From: CBDHEY01 sp965262305
GTDB lineage: Bacteria > Pseudomonadota > Gammaproteobacteria > Pseudomonadales > Cellvibrionaceae
DNA length: 64,000 bases
Direction: 5' to 3'
NCBI GenBank assembly: GCA_965262305.1
Contig: CBDHEY010000004.1
Location: forward strand, 1,240,001-1,304,000
How positions within the stretch are numbered: the stretch's first letter is position 1; the number at the start of each line of letters is the position of its first letter. Below are positions 44,285 to 53,649 of this stretch, in pieces. Below the pieces are notes generated by a model. The model saw only the letters and a program-made list of their open reading frames with translations, ran no database searches and had not been told where the DNA came from. A program made the translations under genes and the position numbers.

Positions 44285-44621
44285 TTGCAGTAAAACTTGT
44301 TTAGCCTATCACAAGATGCCGCATAAATATCATTTTTTGTATAAATTATATTGGCTTAGGAGTACTTTCTAAGCTATTATCGAGGTTATATACCTAGCTG
44401 TTTCGCGAAGTTGGCTTTCAATTTTGGATTAGTTCACATTACAGCTGATTTTGCGCTTTCTGGGAAATTATACAAAAAATAACAGTTTACCTGATGCTAT
44501 GCTTTTGTTTAATTACCAAGCTAATTGGCAAATTTAATTAAAGTTGCAGTATAGACAATCAAAAAACTAACTGATTTTAAGTAGCTTTAACACGAAAAGC
44601 TCAAGCAAGAGTGAAGACCTT
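44285..44621. other. 337-bp intergenic region, no gene seen
   Basis: AT-rich DNA between the FtsN-like gene and the lipoprotein pseudogene. One short inverted repeat (GCTTAG/CTAAGC, 44354-44374) is visible. No ORF, RNA gene or convincing promoter was recognised. Confidence 0.5.
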
Positions 44622-45464
44622 ATGAATGCAAAAGTTTCCTCTCCAATCTCCTTCATATTTTTATGTTTAGCGTCTTTGTTGATCGTCTCATGTGGCGGCG
44701 CTCCTGAAGATCCTAATTCGACTGATGCAAGGTGGTAGTGGAGGTGGACCTTAATTAATATTCAAGGAGTTCTTACTCTTTTGTCTGGTTCGATCGAACC
44801 TAGTTCCAGGCCCCCTGGATTTTGATAAATTGAAGTTCTAATTACTGCAACGGTTGGAGGGCTTGATTGGAAATCCAGTTTCTGGAGATATTACAGTTGA
44901 GTTCGCTTCGCCAGAGTATGGAGTTTTTGCCGAAGATACCTGTAATATTCCAGCTGGGTTCGGTAGACTTGTTCTGTTAGTTGGTTAGTGCGGGTGACAT
45001 CTGCCTTCGATGATGGGTTTGCATCAATGGTGGTCGTTATTAGAGATGGCGCTGAGAATTTGGCTGATTTAAATGGAAATGAGCTTTATGATGATGGAGA
45101 GCCCATTGAAATAACTTAGAGTGAGCCGTTTGCTGATGAGAATGGCGATAGTGGCGATTACGAAGGTGAGTTTTTTCATAGATGTAAATAATAATGGCGC
45201 TTGGGATAGGCAGAAGATCCTGCAGTATGGGATGGTCCTAGTCGCTTTCGAACTGGAATCAACAGGACGAGAAGTCGGTCTGCTCTTTTTGCGATTAATT
45301 CAATTTCCTCATTTGTCCAATGGAAGAGCCAAATATTGAATCTTGTTACGCTTGAGGATGAAGATGGTAATCTAATTGTGGATGATGAACTAATTCCAAC
45401 CTGTTTTATCGTTATCGCAATGCCGACTGTACCTGCTGTATTTGTACTCCTTTATTATAACTAA
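44622..45464 (+). pseudogene. Decayed lipoprotein gene, multiple frameshifts and stops
   Basis: The first 38 codons encode a clear lipoprotein signal (LLIVSCGG lipobox) and then hit TAG at 44736, just where a +1 shift would continue as a Gly/Ser linker. Further on, fragments in different frames read like one former Ig-like/EF-hand-like protein: GDITVEFASPEYGVF, FDDGFASMVVVIRDGAENLADLNGNELYDDGEP, a TAG near 45117, then GDYEGEFFIDVNNNGAWD, another shift near 45205, and a last stretch ending at 45464. The end overlaps the priA stop. Gene death is judged from at least four lesions; the intact family is not identified. Confidence 0.8.
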
Positions 45465-47668
45465 CTTATCGGATCCACATCCACTGACCAGCGTGTTCGT
45501 TTAGAGATAGGCTGCCGGTCGATTTCATCAATAATGTTACGAAGTGTTTTGTGAAGAATGAGCCGTTTAGCGGATATTATTTGAAAAACATATCGGTAGC
45601 GGTCATTAATCTTCTCTACTTTGTCTGCAATTGGACCAAGTGTATCAATTAGTGGTTGTTTATCTGCCGATTTTTTGGCTAGGCGTTTTATGATATGCAG
45701 AAATTCAACGGCAATTTCGGCTCTCTTTGATTCTGCTCGTATTGTCGCCATATGCCAATAAGGTGGAAGATTTGCCTTGAGTCGAGTGTCTAACAATTGA
45801 TTTGCGAAGTCTGTATAACCGCGGTTGAGTAAGGTTTCTAGAAATGGGTGATCAGGATAATGAGTTTGGATTAACACAGTTCCAGGTTTCTCCGTTCTAC
45901 CCGCTCGGCCTGCTACCTGAGTAACAAGCTGCCCCATTCGCTCTACGCCTCTAAAATCATTACTAAACAAGCCCTGGTCCGTATCTAATAGGATCGCCAG
46001 CTGCAAATTAGGTAGATGATGCCCTTTTGCCAGCATTTGAGTTCCTATGAGGATACAGGGTTTTCCCTGATTAATTTCCAAGAGTTGGTTTTTAAAGCTG
46101 TCTTTTTGACGGGTTGAATCTCTATCAATTCTATATATTGGGAAATCAGGAAATAGTTTTATTAAGTGTTCCTCGAGCTGTTCTGTTCCTATCCCAAAAG
46201 TATTCAAATGGTTACTGTTACAGGTTGGGCATGCATTCGGTAACCGTTCAATTCGATCACATTGGTGGCATATTAGTCTTGCGGAAGATTTGTGATACGA
46301 CAATGAACTACTGCATGATCGGCATTCGGCAATCCAGCCGCAATTATGACATTGAAGAATCGGGGCAAAACCTCGGCGATTTATAAAGACAAGCGCTTGT
46401 CCAGATGCTAAAAGCGTCTCTCTGAGAGCCTCAATTACTCTGTTTGCCATGCCTGCTATTAAGTTCTTGTCTTTTAGATCTACCTGCTCTGTGCGCGGAA
46501 GGACGGCTTTTCCTGCCCTGACAGTTAAATTGCACGCAATATATCGTTGCTCATTTGAATTTTTTATTGATTCTAGCGAGGGCGTTGCGGAACCCAGGAC
46601 GATAGGGATGGATTCTTGTTTAGCGCGGTAGATACATAAGTCTCTGGCGTTGTATTTTAGACCATCTTGCTGTTTGTAAGATTGATCGTGTTCTTCATCG
46701 ATGATTATAACGCCAAGATTGGCAATGGGTGTTAGCGCAGCTAGCCGTGTTCCTATAACAATTCGCGCTTTTCCTGAGACCGCGTAAATCCAGTTTTGTC
46801 CGCGCTTGGTCTCTGAAACATTAGAGTGCAGCTCAACAATGACAGTGCTAAATCTGTTTTTTACTCTAGTTAGTGTTTGATGTGTAAGACCAATCTCTGG
46901 CACAAGGATGAGTGCGTTTTTTCCTAATTGAAGAGCTCGATCTATCAATTGGAGGTAAATTTCTGTTTTACCACTTCCAGTGACCCCATTGATTAAATAA
47001 CAGTTAAAAATGTGAAATGCTATTTTTTCATAAACGCTTCGCTGCTCTGAGTTCAGTGTCTTTGGGGATTCGAGTAAATATGAATCGACGCTATTAGCCG
47101 CTGGATCTAATTCAAGTGTCGTTTTTTTGATTAATTTTTTATCAGATAGCGATTTTATCGCAGATATAGAAAATGATTCTTGTTTTATTTGTTCTTGGTT
47201 AAGAGATTGGTTGTTGAAAATATAGTCGATAATTTCTTTTTGTCTTGGGGAGCGTTTAAAACTATCTAGGTGTAAGCCTTTTCCTTCAGTTGTTAGTGTC
47301 CAGACTTGAGGTAACTCAATGGTTTTTCCTTGCCTTAACAAGCTAGGGATTGCCGTAAAAAGTGTATCGCCAAAGGGGTGATGGTAATAATCAGATAGCC
47401 ATTCACATAGCGTTATAAGCTCGGGAGGGATCAATGGGCAAGTGTCGATAATTTCTATTATTGGCCGAATATTTTCAATGGGGTGAGTAGAAGTATTGGT
47501 TGTACTTAGGATAATACCGATTAGCTTTTGGTTTCCAAAAGGCACTAAAACCCGAGCCCCAGCAACATATAGACCACATTCATGTGTCTTGCTCACAGGT
47601 AAGTAATAGAAAATTGTCCTTAAGGGAACAGCTAAGGCAACCGTGACAAAAAAGCCGTGTTTGGACAT
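45461..47668 (-). CDS. priA: Primosomal replication-restart helicase PriA
   Basis: A DEAH-family 3'-5' helicase that reloads the replisome at stalled forks. Walker A is GVTGSGKTEIYLQL, Walker B is IIDEEHDQSYKQQDGLKYNARDL (DEEH), and the zinc-binding region has paired cysteines in CHNCGW, CRSC, CHQCDR and CPTC. The PriA-specific N-terminal DNA-binding domain is present. The frame extends to a TTG at 47722; ATG 47668 (MSKHGFFVTVALAVPL) matches the family N-terminus and gives 735 residues. It is divergent from rpmE, a common arrangement. Confidence 0.96.
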   Translation of the reverse strand: MSKHGFFVTVALAVPLRTIFYYLPVSKTHECGLYVAGARVLVPFGNQKLIGIILSTTNTSTHPIENIRPIIEIIDTCPLIPPELITLCEWLSDYYHHPFGDTLFTAIPSLLRQGKTIELPQVWTLTTEGKGLHLDSFKRSPRQKEIIDYIFNNQSLNQEQIKQESFSISAIKSLSDKKLIKKTTLELDPAANSVDSYLLESPKTLNSEQRSVYEKIAFHIFNCYLINGVTGSGKTEIYLQLIDRALQLGKNALILVPEIGLTHQTLTRVKNRFSTVIVELHSNVSETKRGQNWIYAVSGKARIVIGTRLAALTPIANLGVIIIDEEHDQSYKQQDGLKYNARDLCIYRAKQESIPIVLGSATPSLESIKNSNEQRYIACNLTVRAGKAVLPRTEQVDLKDKNLIAGMANRVIEALRETLLASGQALVFINRRGFAPILQCHNCGWIAECRSCSSSLSYHKSSARLICHQCDRIERLPNACPTCNSNHLNTFGIGTEQLEEHLIKLFPDFPIYRIDRDSTRQKDSFKNQLLEINQGKPCILIGTQMLAKGHHLPNLQLAILLDTDQGLFSNDFRGVERMGQLVTQVAGRAGRTEKPGTVLIQTHYPDHPFLETLLNRGYTDFANQLLDTRLKANLPPYWHMATIRAESKRAEIAVEFLHIIKRLAKKSADKQPLIDTLGPIADKVEKINDRYRYVFQIISAKRLILHKTLRNIIDEIDRQPISKRTRWSVDVDPIS

Positions 47669-47715
47669 AGAACTTATATTAATCGCAAAATAATCTAATA
47701 GATTACACGAATTGC

Positions 47716-47743
47716 TTGCCAAGCGGAGGTTTTCTGTTAGTAT
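47716..47743 (+). promoter_or_regulatory. Probable rpmE promoter
   Basis: TTGCCA (47716-47721), a 16-bp spacer and TAGTAT (47738-47743), about 90 bp before the rpmE start codon. A reasonable sigma-70 match in the short divergent gap between priA and rpmE. Confidence 0.5.
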
Positions 47744-47835
47744 GCGCCCTCAAATTTTTACAGCCATGTTAATGAGACTGTGTATGGTGCTCGGCTTTGA
47801 TCGGGTGGCGATACAAAACAGGAGAGAGGCGAATA

Positions 47836-48045
47836 ATGCAAGCAGATATCCAACCAAACTACGGCGAAATGATCGCTAAATGCAGTTGTGGAAATGTTAT
47901 TAAGACACGTTCTACAATGGCAAAAGAAATCAATATCGACGTTTGTTCTAATTGTCATCCGTTTTACACTGGTAAGCAAAAAGAAGCCACCACCGGTGGT
48001 AGAATCGACCGATTCAATAAGCGTTTTACTCGCCGCGGTAAGTGA
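47836..48045 (+). CDS. rpmE: 50S ribosomal protein L31, zinc-binding form
   Basis: A 70-residue ribosomal protein. Four zinc-ligand cysteines are present (C16, C18, C37, C40 in KCSCGN and VCSNCHPFYTGKQK), so this is the C+ form rather than the zinc-free paralogue used in zinc starvation. The frame is open from 47797, but ATG 47836 is chosen because GGAGAGAGG lies just upstream and the family begins MQADIQP. A terminator follows about 20 bp after the stop. Confidence 0.95.
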   Translation: MQADIQPNYGEMIAKCSCGNVIKTRSTMAKEINIDVCSNCHPFYTGKQKEATTGGRIDRFNKRFTRRGK

Positions 48046-48064
48046 TTCATTAAAAAGATTTTTT

Positions 48065-48100
48065 GAAGCCGTTTTGCTAGTGTGCAACTCGGCTTTTTTG
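48065..48100 (+). terminator. Rho-independent terminator after rpmE
   Basis: AAGCCG (48066-48071) pairs with CGGCTT (48090-48095) across an 18-base loop and is followed by TTTTG. It lies 20 bases after the rpmE stop and before the convergent mrcA end. Confidence 0.65.
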
Positions 48101-48140
48101 TGTGTGTCGGTTTTTTGTTTGGCTGACCGTTCAGGTGTGT

Positions 48141-50711
48141 TTAAAAAAGCTCCTCTTGAAGAAGTTCATCGTTGCTGTAAGGATCTTTAATATCGGTCTC
48201 TGTTAACTCCGGTACATTTTGTTCTCTAAATATCTCAAAAATTGCATCAGGATCCTCGGTTCTAGCTCTTTCTCCGGTTTCTGGGTCTATGCGAACCATA
48301 ACCACTCCGCTTGGTTGTTTTGGCGAGTATATTGGTACGCCTCGAAGTGCATTTTTCATGAACTCTATCCAAATCGGAAGCGCAGCTGAGCCACCATATT
48401 CCCCTTTGCCTAATGGTGAGTTTTGGTCAAATCCAACCCAGGTAGTCGCAACAATATCTTTCTGATAACCAGAAAACCAAGCGTCCGTGGGCCCGTTGGT
48501 TGTTCCTGTTTTACCCGCTAAGTCATTTCGACCTAAAGATCTTGCGCGTTTTCCTGTTCCTCTTGTAATAACATCCTTGAGCATATCGTTAATAATAAAA
48601 GAGATTTGGTCGTCCAGCATTTTGGGAGCTCTAGGGAAGTCTTCAGGTTCTAGCAGGCCAATGAGTTTTTTAACTTGGTAATTCAGCTCAAAAGGTTTGA
48701 ATATGAAATCACTCGGATCTTCGATATCGTCAAAATGTTGATCAAAATTTTCTTCTGTAATTAAATCGTCTGGTGTTATTTCGAGTAGGTCTTGGTCGCC
48801 GTTTTCTTTATCTTCGCAATCGACACATACGGTTTTTGGTAGAGCTTGATAAATAATATTACCTTCTGTATCACGGACTTGTTCTACTAAGAAAGGATCA
48901 ACTAGGTATCCTCCGTTTGCAAAGAGTGTATAGCCTCTTGCCACTTCAAGTGGCGTAACAGCGTGGGAACCGAGAGATAGAGACAGGTCTTTTGGCAATG
49001 CTTCAGAGTCAAAGCCAAATTTCTTAAGTGTTCTTATTGCATTGCCAATACCAATCTGCCGCAATACCCTAATTGATACTAGATTGCGTGAGAGGTAAAG
49101 CGCTTTACGAAGGCGCGTGTTCCCATAAAACTTGCCACTATCGTTTTCCGGTCGCCAGGTTCCTTCGAGTAGGTCATCATCAAATACGATAGGCGCATCG
49201 TTAACTATGCTGGCCGGTGTCATACCGTTTTCTAACGCTGCTGTGTAAATAAAGGGTTTAAAGTTTGAGCCAGGCTGCCTGTTAGCTTGAGTTGCGCGAT
49301 TAAAGTGACTATGTCTAAAGTCAAAACCGCCAACTAGTGACAATATTGCGCCATTTTTAGGTGAAAGAGCGACCATAGCTGCTTGTGCTTCGGGTATTTG
49401 GGAGAGTATCCAGCCTTTGCCTCCTTCGAACCTTAATCGCACAACATCTCCTATACTCACTACGTCTTGAGCACTTTCCGGTTTTGGTCCTCGTGAATTT
49501 TCACTGATGTAACTTCGTGCGGAAGATAAGCCGTTGTCCCAAAAGATCGTTGCTCGCTCTCCATTTGCGAAGATGGCAGTAAAATCTTTTTCTGAAACCC
49601 GAACGACGGCAGCTGGCACAAGCGCGCCATAGGTTGGAACCTGTCTTAAGTATTCTTGCCATTGTTCTATGGTGTGGTCGGTTAACTCATCTATCAATTT
49701 GTCTTCTTGTGAGTTTCGGTTTTCCGAAATCAATTGGTGTTCAGGGCCTTTATAACCATGCCTAGTATCATATGCAATTAGACCTCTCACAACGGCGCTT
49801 TGAGCTTCTTCTTGCATGCCACTGTCAATCGTTGTGTAGATTTGGTACCCATTTGTATAAGCGTCTAAACCAAATCGCTCGATAGTCTCCTTTCTCGCCA
49901 TTTCAGCCACATAAGGTGCATCCACTGCCACCCGAGCACTATGATAAACGGCAGTAACTGGTTCTGATCTGGCTAGTTGATAATTTTCTTCAGTGATAAA
50001 ATCTAGTGAGCGCATTCGCCCTAATATCCAGTTTCGTCGCTTTATTGCCCTCTCAGGATCAGCGATTGGGTTGTAAATGGAAGGGCCTTTCGGAATTCCT
50101 GCAATCATTGCTAACTGAGCAAGATTAAGCTCGTTTAAAGACTTCCCATAATAGACTTCAGCTGCTGCGTGAATACCATAGGCTCTCTTACCTAAGAAAA
50201 TGACGTTGACGTAAAGCTCAAGAATCTCATCTTTACTTAGCTCTCGTTCAATTTTAAGTGCCAAAAGGATTTCGTTAAATTTACGTGCGAATGTTTGACG
50301 GCGAGAAAGAAAAAAGTTTCTCGCAACCTGCATGGTTATCGTGCTTCCTCCAGATTGAATGCTTCCAGTAGAGATTAGCTCTGTGGTCGCTCGAATTAAG
50401 CCTTTAATTGATACTCCGTTATGGTAATAAAATTGGTCGTCTTCCGCGGCTAAAATTGCTTTGACATAGGTTTCAGGGATTTCTGCCCGCTTGATTGGTG
50501 TTCTGCGTTTTTCGCCAAATTCTCCAATAAGTTTTTTATCTGATGTATATATTCTTAAGGGAGTTTGGAAGCGAATGTCTCGTAATGACTCAACGGAAGG
50601 TAATTGAGGGCTCAAATACAAATAAAACCCTGCTGATGTGGCGAGTAAACCTCCAATTATGAAAAGTAGTACCCAGGTCAAAATATAAAGAGATTGTTTG
50701 TTTTTTTTCAT
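48141..50711 (-). CDS. mrcA: Penicillin-binding protein 1A
   Basis: An 856-residue bifunctional peptidoglycan synthase. It has a short cytoplasmic tail, one membrane helix (about 8-33), a GT51 glycosyltransferase domain with the catalytic glutamate E90 in AEDDQFYYHNGV and RNFFLSRRQTFARKFNEI, an OB-like insert, and a transpeptidase domain with the SxxK serine in GSNFKPF (near residue 480) and the KTGTT motif near 735. The acidic insert between residues about 620 and 670 is typical of PBP1A. It is divergent from pilM, the usual ponA-pilM arrangement. Confidence 0.95.
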   Translation of the reverse strand: MKKNKQSLYILTWVLLFIIGGLLATSAGFYLYLSPQLPSVESLRDIRFQTPLRIYTSDKKLIGEFGEKRRTPIKRAEIPETYVKAILAAEDDQFYYHNGVSIKGLIRATTELISTGSIQSGGSTITMQVARNFFLSRRQTFARKFNEILLALKIERELSKDEILELYVNVIFLGKRAYGIHAAAEVYYGKSLNELNLAQLAMIAGIPKGPSIYNPIADPERAIKRRNWILGRMRSLDFITEENYQLARSEPVTAVYHSARVAVDAPYVAEMARKETIERFGLDAYTNGYQIYTTIDSGMQEEAQSAVVRGLIAYDTRHGYKGPEHQLISENRNSQEDKLIDELTDHTIEQWQEYLRQVPTYGALVPAAVVRVSEKDFTAIFANGERATIFWDNGLSSARSYISENSRGPKPESAQDVVSIGDVVRLRFEGGKGWILSQIPEAQAAMVALSPKNGAILSLVGGFDFRHSHFNRATQANRQPGSNFKPFIYTAALENGMTPASIVNDAPIVFDDDLLEGTWRPENDSGKFYGNTRLRKALYLSRNLVSIRVLRQIGIGNAIRTLKKFGFDSEALPKDLSLSLGSHAVTPLEVARGYTLFANGGYLVDPFLVEQVRDTEGNIIYQALPKTVCVDCEDKENGDQDLLEITPDDLITEENFDQHFDDIEDPSDFIFKPFELNYQVKKLIGLLEPEDFPRAPKMLDDQISFIINDMLKDVITRGTGKRARSLGRNDLAGKTGTTNGPTDAWFSGYQKDIVATTWVGFDQNSPLGKGEYGGSAALPIWIEFMKNALRGVPIYSPKQPSGVVMVRIDPETGERARTEDPDAIFEIFREQNVPELTETDIKDPYSNDELLQEELF

Positions 50712-50803
50712 TAAATTTCGGCTGAAAAGATAAATATTGGCTAAATTTTATAAGTAATTGCCATTATAAGAGGTTTTTCACACTTTATATATGTATTGCC
50801 ATG

Positions 50804-50831
50804 TTGCAGGTTGTAGTTAAAGTGCTATAAC
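50804..50831 (+). promoter_or_regulatory. Probable pilMNOPQ promoter
   Basis: TTGCAG (50804-50809), 16 bp, TATAAC (50826-50831), ending 36 bp before the pilM ATG. It lies in the 156-bp divergent gap between mrcA and pilM. Confidence 0.55.
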
Positions 50832-50867
50832 ATAAACATAAGCTAAGTAGCGGATATAGATAGAAAA

Positions 50868-51935
50868 ATGGGTTTTCTCGATATATTAAATAAAAAGTCA
50901 AAACCAATGCTGGGGATTGATATCAGTTCTACTACGGTAAAGCTGCTAGAAATCAGTCAACAGGGGAATGGTTATCGGGTAGAAAACTACGCTGTTAAGC
51001 CTTTGCCTGCCAATGCCGTGGTTGAAAAGAATATCAATGATGAAGAAGTGGTCTCCCAAACAGTTAAGGCTGTGGTCCAAGCTTCTCGAACTAAAACCAA
51101 AGATGCGGCTGTCGCAGTGGCAGGGTCGTCTGTGATCACGAAAGTGATTGAAATGCCTGGGGATCTGAATGAAGATGCAATGGAGCTCCAAATCTCGTTA
51201 GAAGCAGATCAATACATTCCTTATCCTCTTGAGGAAGTATCCATTGATTTTGATATTCAAGGGCCATCCGCCAAAAACCCGGATCAAGTGGAAGTGCTAC
51301 TTGCTGCATGTCGTCGCGAAAACGTAGAGGTTCGTGCCGGCGTTTTGGAAGCTGCTGATTTGGTGCCTAAAGTTGTGGATGTTGAAGCTTACACAATGGA
51401 AAGGGCATTTGGTTTGATTCAAGAGCAGTTAGAAGATCAAGATGAGCAAATTGTTGCGGTTATAGATATTGGTGCAACAATGACGACTCTTAGCGTGTTA
51501 ATTGATGGTAAAACTATTTATACGCGTGAGCAATTATTTGGCGGCAAGCAGCTTACCGAAGAGATCCAGCGACGGTATGGTTTGTCAGCTGAAGAAGCTG
51601 GTTTAGCTAAAAAACAAGGCGGCCTGCCTGACGATTACGAACCCGAGGTATTAGAGCCATTCAAGGATGCTGTGGTTCAGCAGGCCACTCGTTCATTGCA
51701 ATTTTTCTTTTCGTCTAGTCAATATAATGATGTAGATCATATCGTGCTTGCTGGAGGTGTATCTTCATTAATGGGGTTGGCAGGTTTAATTGAGGAAAAG
51801 TTAGGAACCCCGGCAACAGTAGCTAATCCATTTGCTAATATGGCGATTTCATCTCGTGTTAATGCTGCGGCACTTTCTAACGATGCTCCATCCTTAATGA
51901 TAGCGGCGGGCTTGGCGATGAGGAGTTTTGAGTAA
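50868..51935 (+). CDS. pilM: Type IV pilus assembly protein PilM
   Basis: A 355-residue cytoplasmic actin-like ATPase that binds the PilN N-terminus and links the alignment complex to the motor. Actin-fold phosphate loops are visible in LGIDISSTTVKLLEI and VIDIGATMTTLSV, with LAGGVSSLMGL near the C-terminus. Length is standard. Its stop codon overlaps the pilN start by one base, so stoichiometry is probably set by coupled translation. Confidence 0.96.
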   Translation: MGFLDILNKKSKPMLGIDISSTTVKLLEISQQGNGYRVENYAVKPLPANAVVEKNINDEEVVSQTVKAVVQASRTKTKDAAVAVAGSSVITKVIEMPGDLNEDAMELQISLEADQYIPYPLEEVSIDFDIQGPSAKNPDQVEVLLAACRRENVEVRAGVLEAADLVPKVVDVEAYTMERAFGLIQEQLEDQDEQIVAVIDIGATMTTLSVLIDGKTIYTREQLFGGKQLTEEIQRRYGLSAEEAGLAKKQGGLPDDYEPEVLEPFKDAVVQQATRSLQFFFSSSQYNDVDHIVLAGGVSSLMGLAGLIEEKLGTPATVANPFANMAISSRVNAAALSNDAPSLMIAAGLAMRSFE

Positions 51936-52501
51936 TGGCTCAAATAAACCTACTTCCATGGCGTGAAGAGTTTCGTCAGGAAAAGAAAAAGCAGTTTGTC
52001 ACGCATATTATCGGTGTGATTATTTTGGCAGTTATTGTTTCTTATCTATGGGTTAGCTCTGTCAATGGACAGATTGAGAATCAAAGAGAGCGAAATAATA
52101 TTCTTCAGAGCGAAATAGATAAGCTTGCCAAGCAGGTAAAAGAAATTGAAGAATTGAAGAAAAAACGAAAGGAATTACTTGATCGAATGCGGGTGATTCA
52201 AGACCTTGAAGGTAAAAGATCTATTATTGTTCACTATTTTGATGAATTTGCCCGTTCAGTGCCTGATGGTGTCTATGTTAAATCTTTAAAGCGGGTAAAT
52301 GATGTGCTCACTATTGAAGGTGTGAGTGAATCGAACAATAGAATTTCAACCTTTATGCGGAATCTAAATGGTTCCGAATGGTTCTCAGACCCAAATTTAA
52401 AATCAGTTGTCGCATCGCCCGAGTTGGGTGATCAGTCTGGCGTATTTTCAATGGAGCTTATGATGGTGCTTCCAGAAGATTCGGAGGATAAAAATGGCTG
52501 A
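51935..52501 (+). CDS. pilN: Type IV pilus assembly protein PilN
   Basis: A 188-residue bitopic inner-membrane protein. The N-terminal INLLPWREE motif is the PilM-binding peptide; a membrane helix (about 22-42) and a coiled coil (about 45-95) lead into a periplasmic ferredoxin-like domain. It overlaps pilM by one base and pilO by eight bases. Confidence 0.95.
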   Translation: MAQINLLPWREEFRQEKKKQFVTHIIGVIILAVIVSYLWVSSVNGQIENQRERNNILQSEIDKLAKQVKEIEELKKKRKELLDRMRVIQDLEGKRSIIVHYFDEFARSVPDGVYVKSLKRVNDVLTIEGVSESNNRISTFMRNLNGSEWFSDPNLKSVVASPELGDQSGVFSMELMMVLPEDSEDKNG

Positions 52502-53111
52502 TATCAATGAATATATTGAAAAGTTACGTGAGTTTGACATCAATGATGTCGATTGGGATCGTGTTGGTGTATGGCCACTCCCTGGTAGGATCTTTTTATT
52601 TGTTTTGGCTGTTATTGTCATTTTAGTTGGATGCCACTTCTTAATTGTAAGTGATAAAAATACGCAGCTTAAATCCGCTAAGTCGAAAGAGCAAACTTTG
52701 AGAAAGTCGTTTGAAACCAAAGCTTATGATGCCGCAAATTTGGAGCGATATCGAATTCAAATGCAAGAAATGGAAGAATCTTTTAGTGCTTTGGTTGATA
52801 GGCTACCTAGTGATACTGAAGTTCCTGGCTTGATAGAAGATATTGACGATAAAGGAGTTGAAAGTCGTCTTGCAATCCAGAGTATTGATTTGCAAGGGGA
52901 ACAGGCTACGGAGTTTCACATCGAGTTACCAATTAAAATATCTGTTACTGGTGGCTATCATGAGTTTGGTGCATTCGTGAGTGGTGTTGCTGGTATGCCT
53001 CGTATAGTCACGCTTCACGATTTTTCTATTTCGGAAAACTCTAAAGAATCGGGATTGCTAACTATGGAAGTGACCGCCAAAACCTATCGATATAAGGCGG
53101 CAAACGAGTAG
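52494..53111 (+). CDS. pilO: Type IV pilus assembly protein PilO
   Basis: A 205-residue bitopic inner-membrane protein that heterodimerises with PilN. One membrane helix (about 27-48) is followed by a coiled coil and a periplasmic domain with the recognisable LVDRLPSDTEVPGLIEDI and GGYHEFGAFVSGVAGMPRIVTLHDF segments. Its start is set by GGAGGATAAAA just before the ATG, inside the end of pilN. Order in the operon is standard. Confidence 0.95.
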   Translation: MADINEYIEKLREFDINDVDWDRVGVWPLPGRIFLFVLAVIVILVGCHFLIVSDKNTQLKSAKSKEQTLRKSFETKAYDAANLERYRIQMQEMEESFSALVDRLPSDTEVPGLIEDIDDKGVESRLAIQSIDLQGEQATEFHIELPIKISVTGGYHEFGAFVSGVAGMPRIVTLHDFSISENSKESGLLTMEVTAKTYRYKAANE

Positions 53112-53113
53112 TT

Positions 53114-53644
53114 ATGAAAATATTCAAACGTGTATTACTAATTGGGTTTGTGCTGATTTCGATTGGTTGCAGTCAGGGTGGGCAACACAGAGATCTTCGG
53201 CAATATATCTCTCAAACTAAAGAGAAACCCGCCGGTAAAATTGATGAAATTCCGGCGTTTAAGCCTTATCAGGCTTTTATTTATAGTGCGGCCAGTATAC
53301 GCAGTCCATTTGACAAACCCCTAGATATTCAGCAGAGAATATTTGCTAAATCACAAAAAGATATTCGGCCAAATTTAAACCGAACAAGAGAGTATTTAGA
53401 GAGCTTTGATTTTAATTCATTGTCGATGGTTGGGACATTAGAGCAAAACGGGACTTTGTGGGCATTAATTAAGGATCAATCTGGAGGACTTCATCGCGTA
53501 ACTGTTGATAACTTCGTGGGAAAAAATCACGGTAGAATAGTTGAAGCTACACAAACAAAAATTGAAGTAATTGAAATTGTATCTGACGGCTTAGACGGCT
53601 GGTTAGAGCGACCTAGGGTGCTTGCACTATCCGAGAAGGATTAA
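53114..53644 (+). CDS. pilP: Type IV pilus lipoprotein PilP
   Basis: A 176-residue inner-membrane lipoprotein bridging PilN/PilO and the secretin PilQ. The signal peptide ends in a lipobox ISIGC (C19). The C-terminal beta domain contains RTREYLESFDFNSLSMVGTL and a late SDGLDGWLERP segment typical of PilP. It follows pilO by two bases and precedes pilQ by five. Confidence 0.94.
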   Translation: MKIFKRVLLIGFVLISIGCSQGGQHRDLRQYISQTKEKPAGKIDEIPAFKPYQAFIYSAASIRSPFDKPLDIQQRIFAKSQKDIRPNLNRTREYLESFDFNSLSMVGTLEQNGTLWALIKDQSGGLHRVTVDNFVGKNHGRIVEATQTKIEVIEIVSDGLDGWLERPRVLALSEKD

Positions 53645-53649
53645 CATCT

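Noticed and set aside
44354..44374. GCTTAG/CTAAGC inverted repeat as a terminator or operator
   Set aside because: Six AT-rich pairs with a nine-base loop and no T tract; likely chance.
45121..45339. Short open frame inside the pseudogene region considered as a separate gene
   Set aside because: Its first half continues the pseudogene reading (DVNNNGAWD) and its second half is out of frame with it; it is a remnant.
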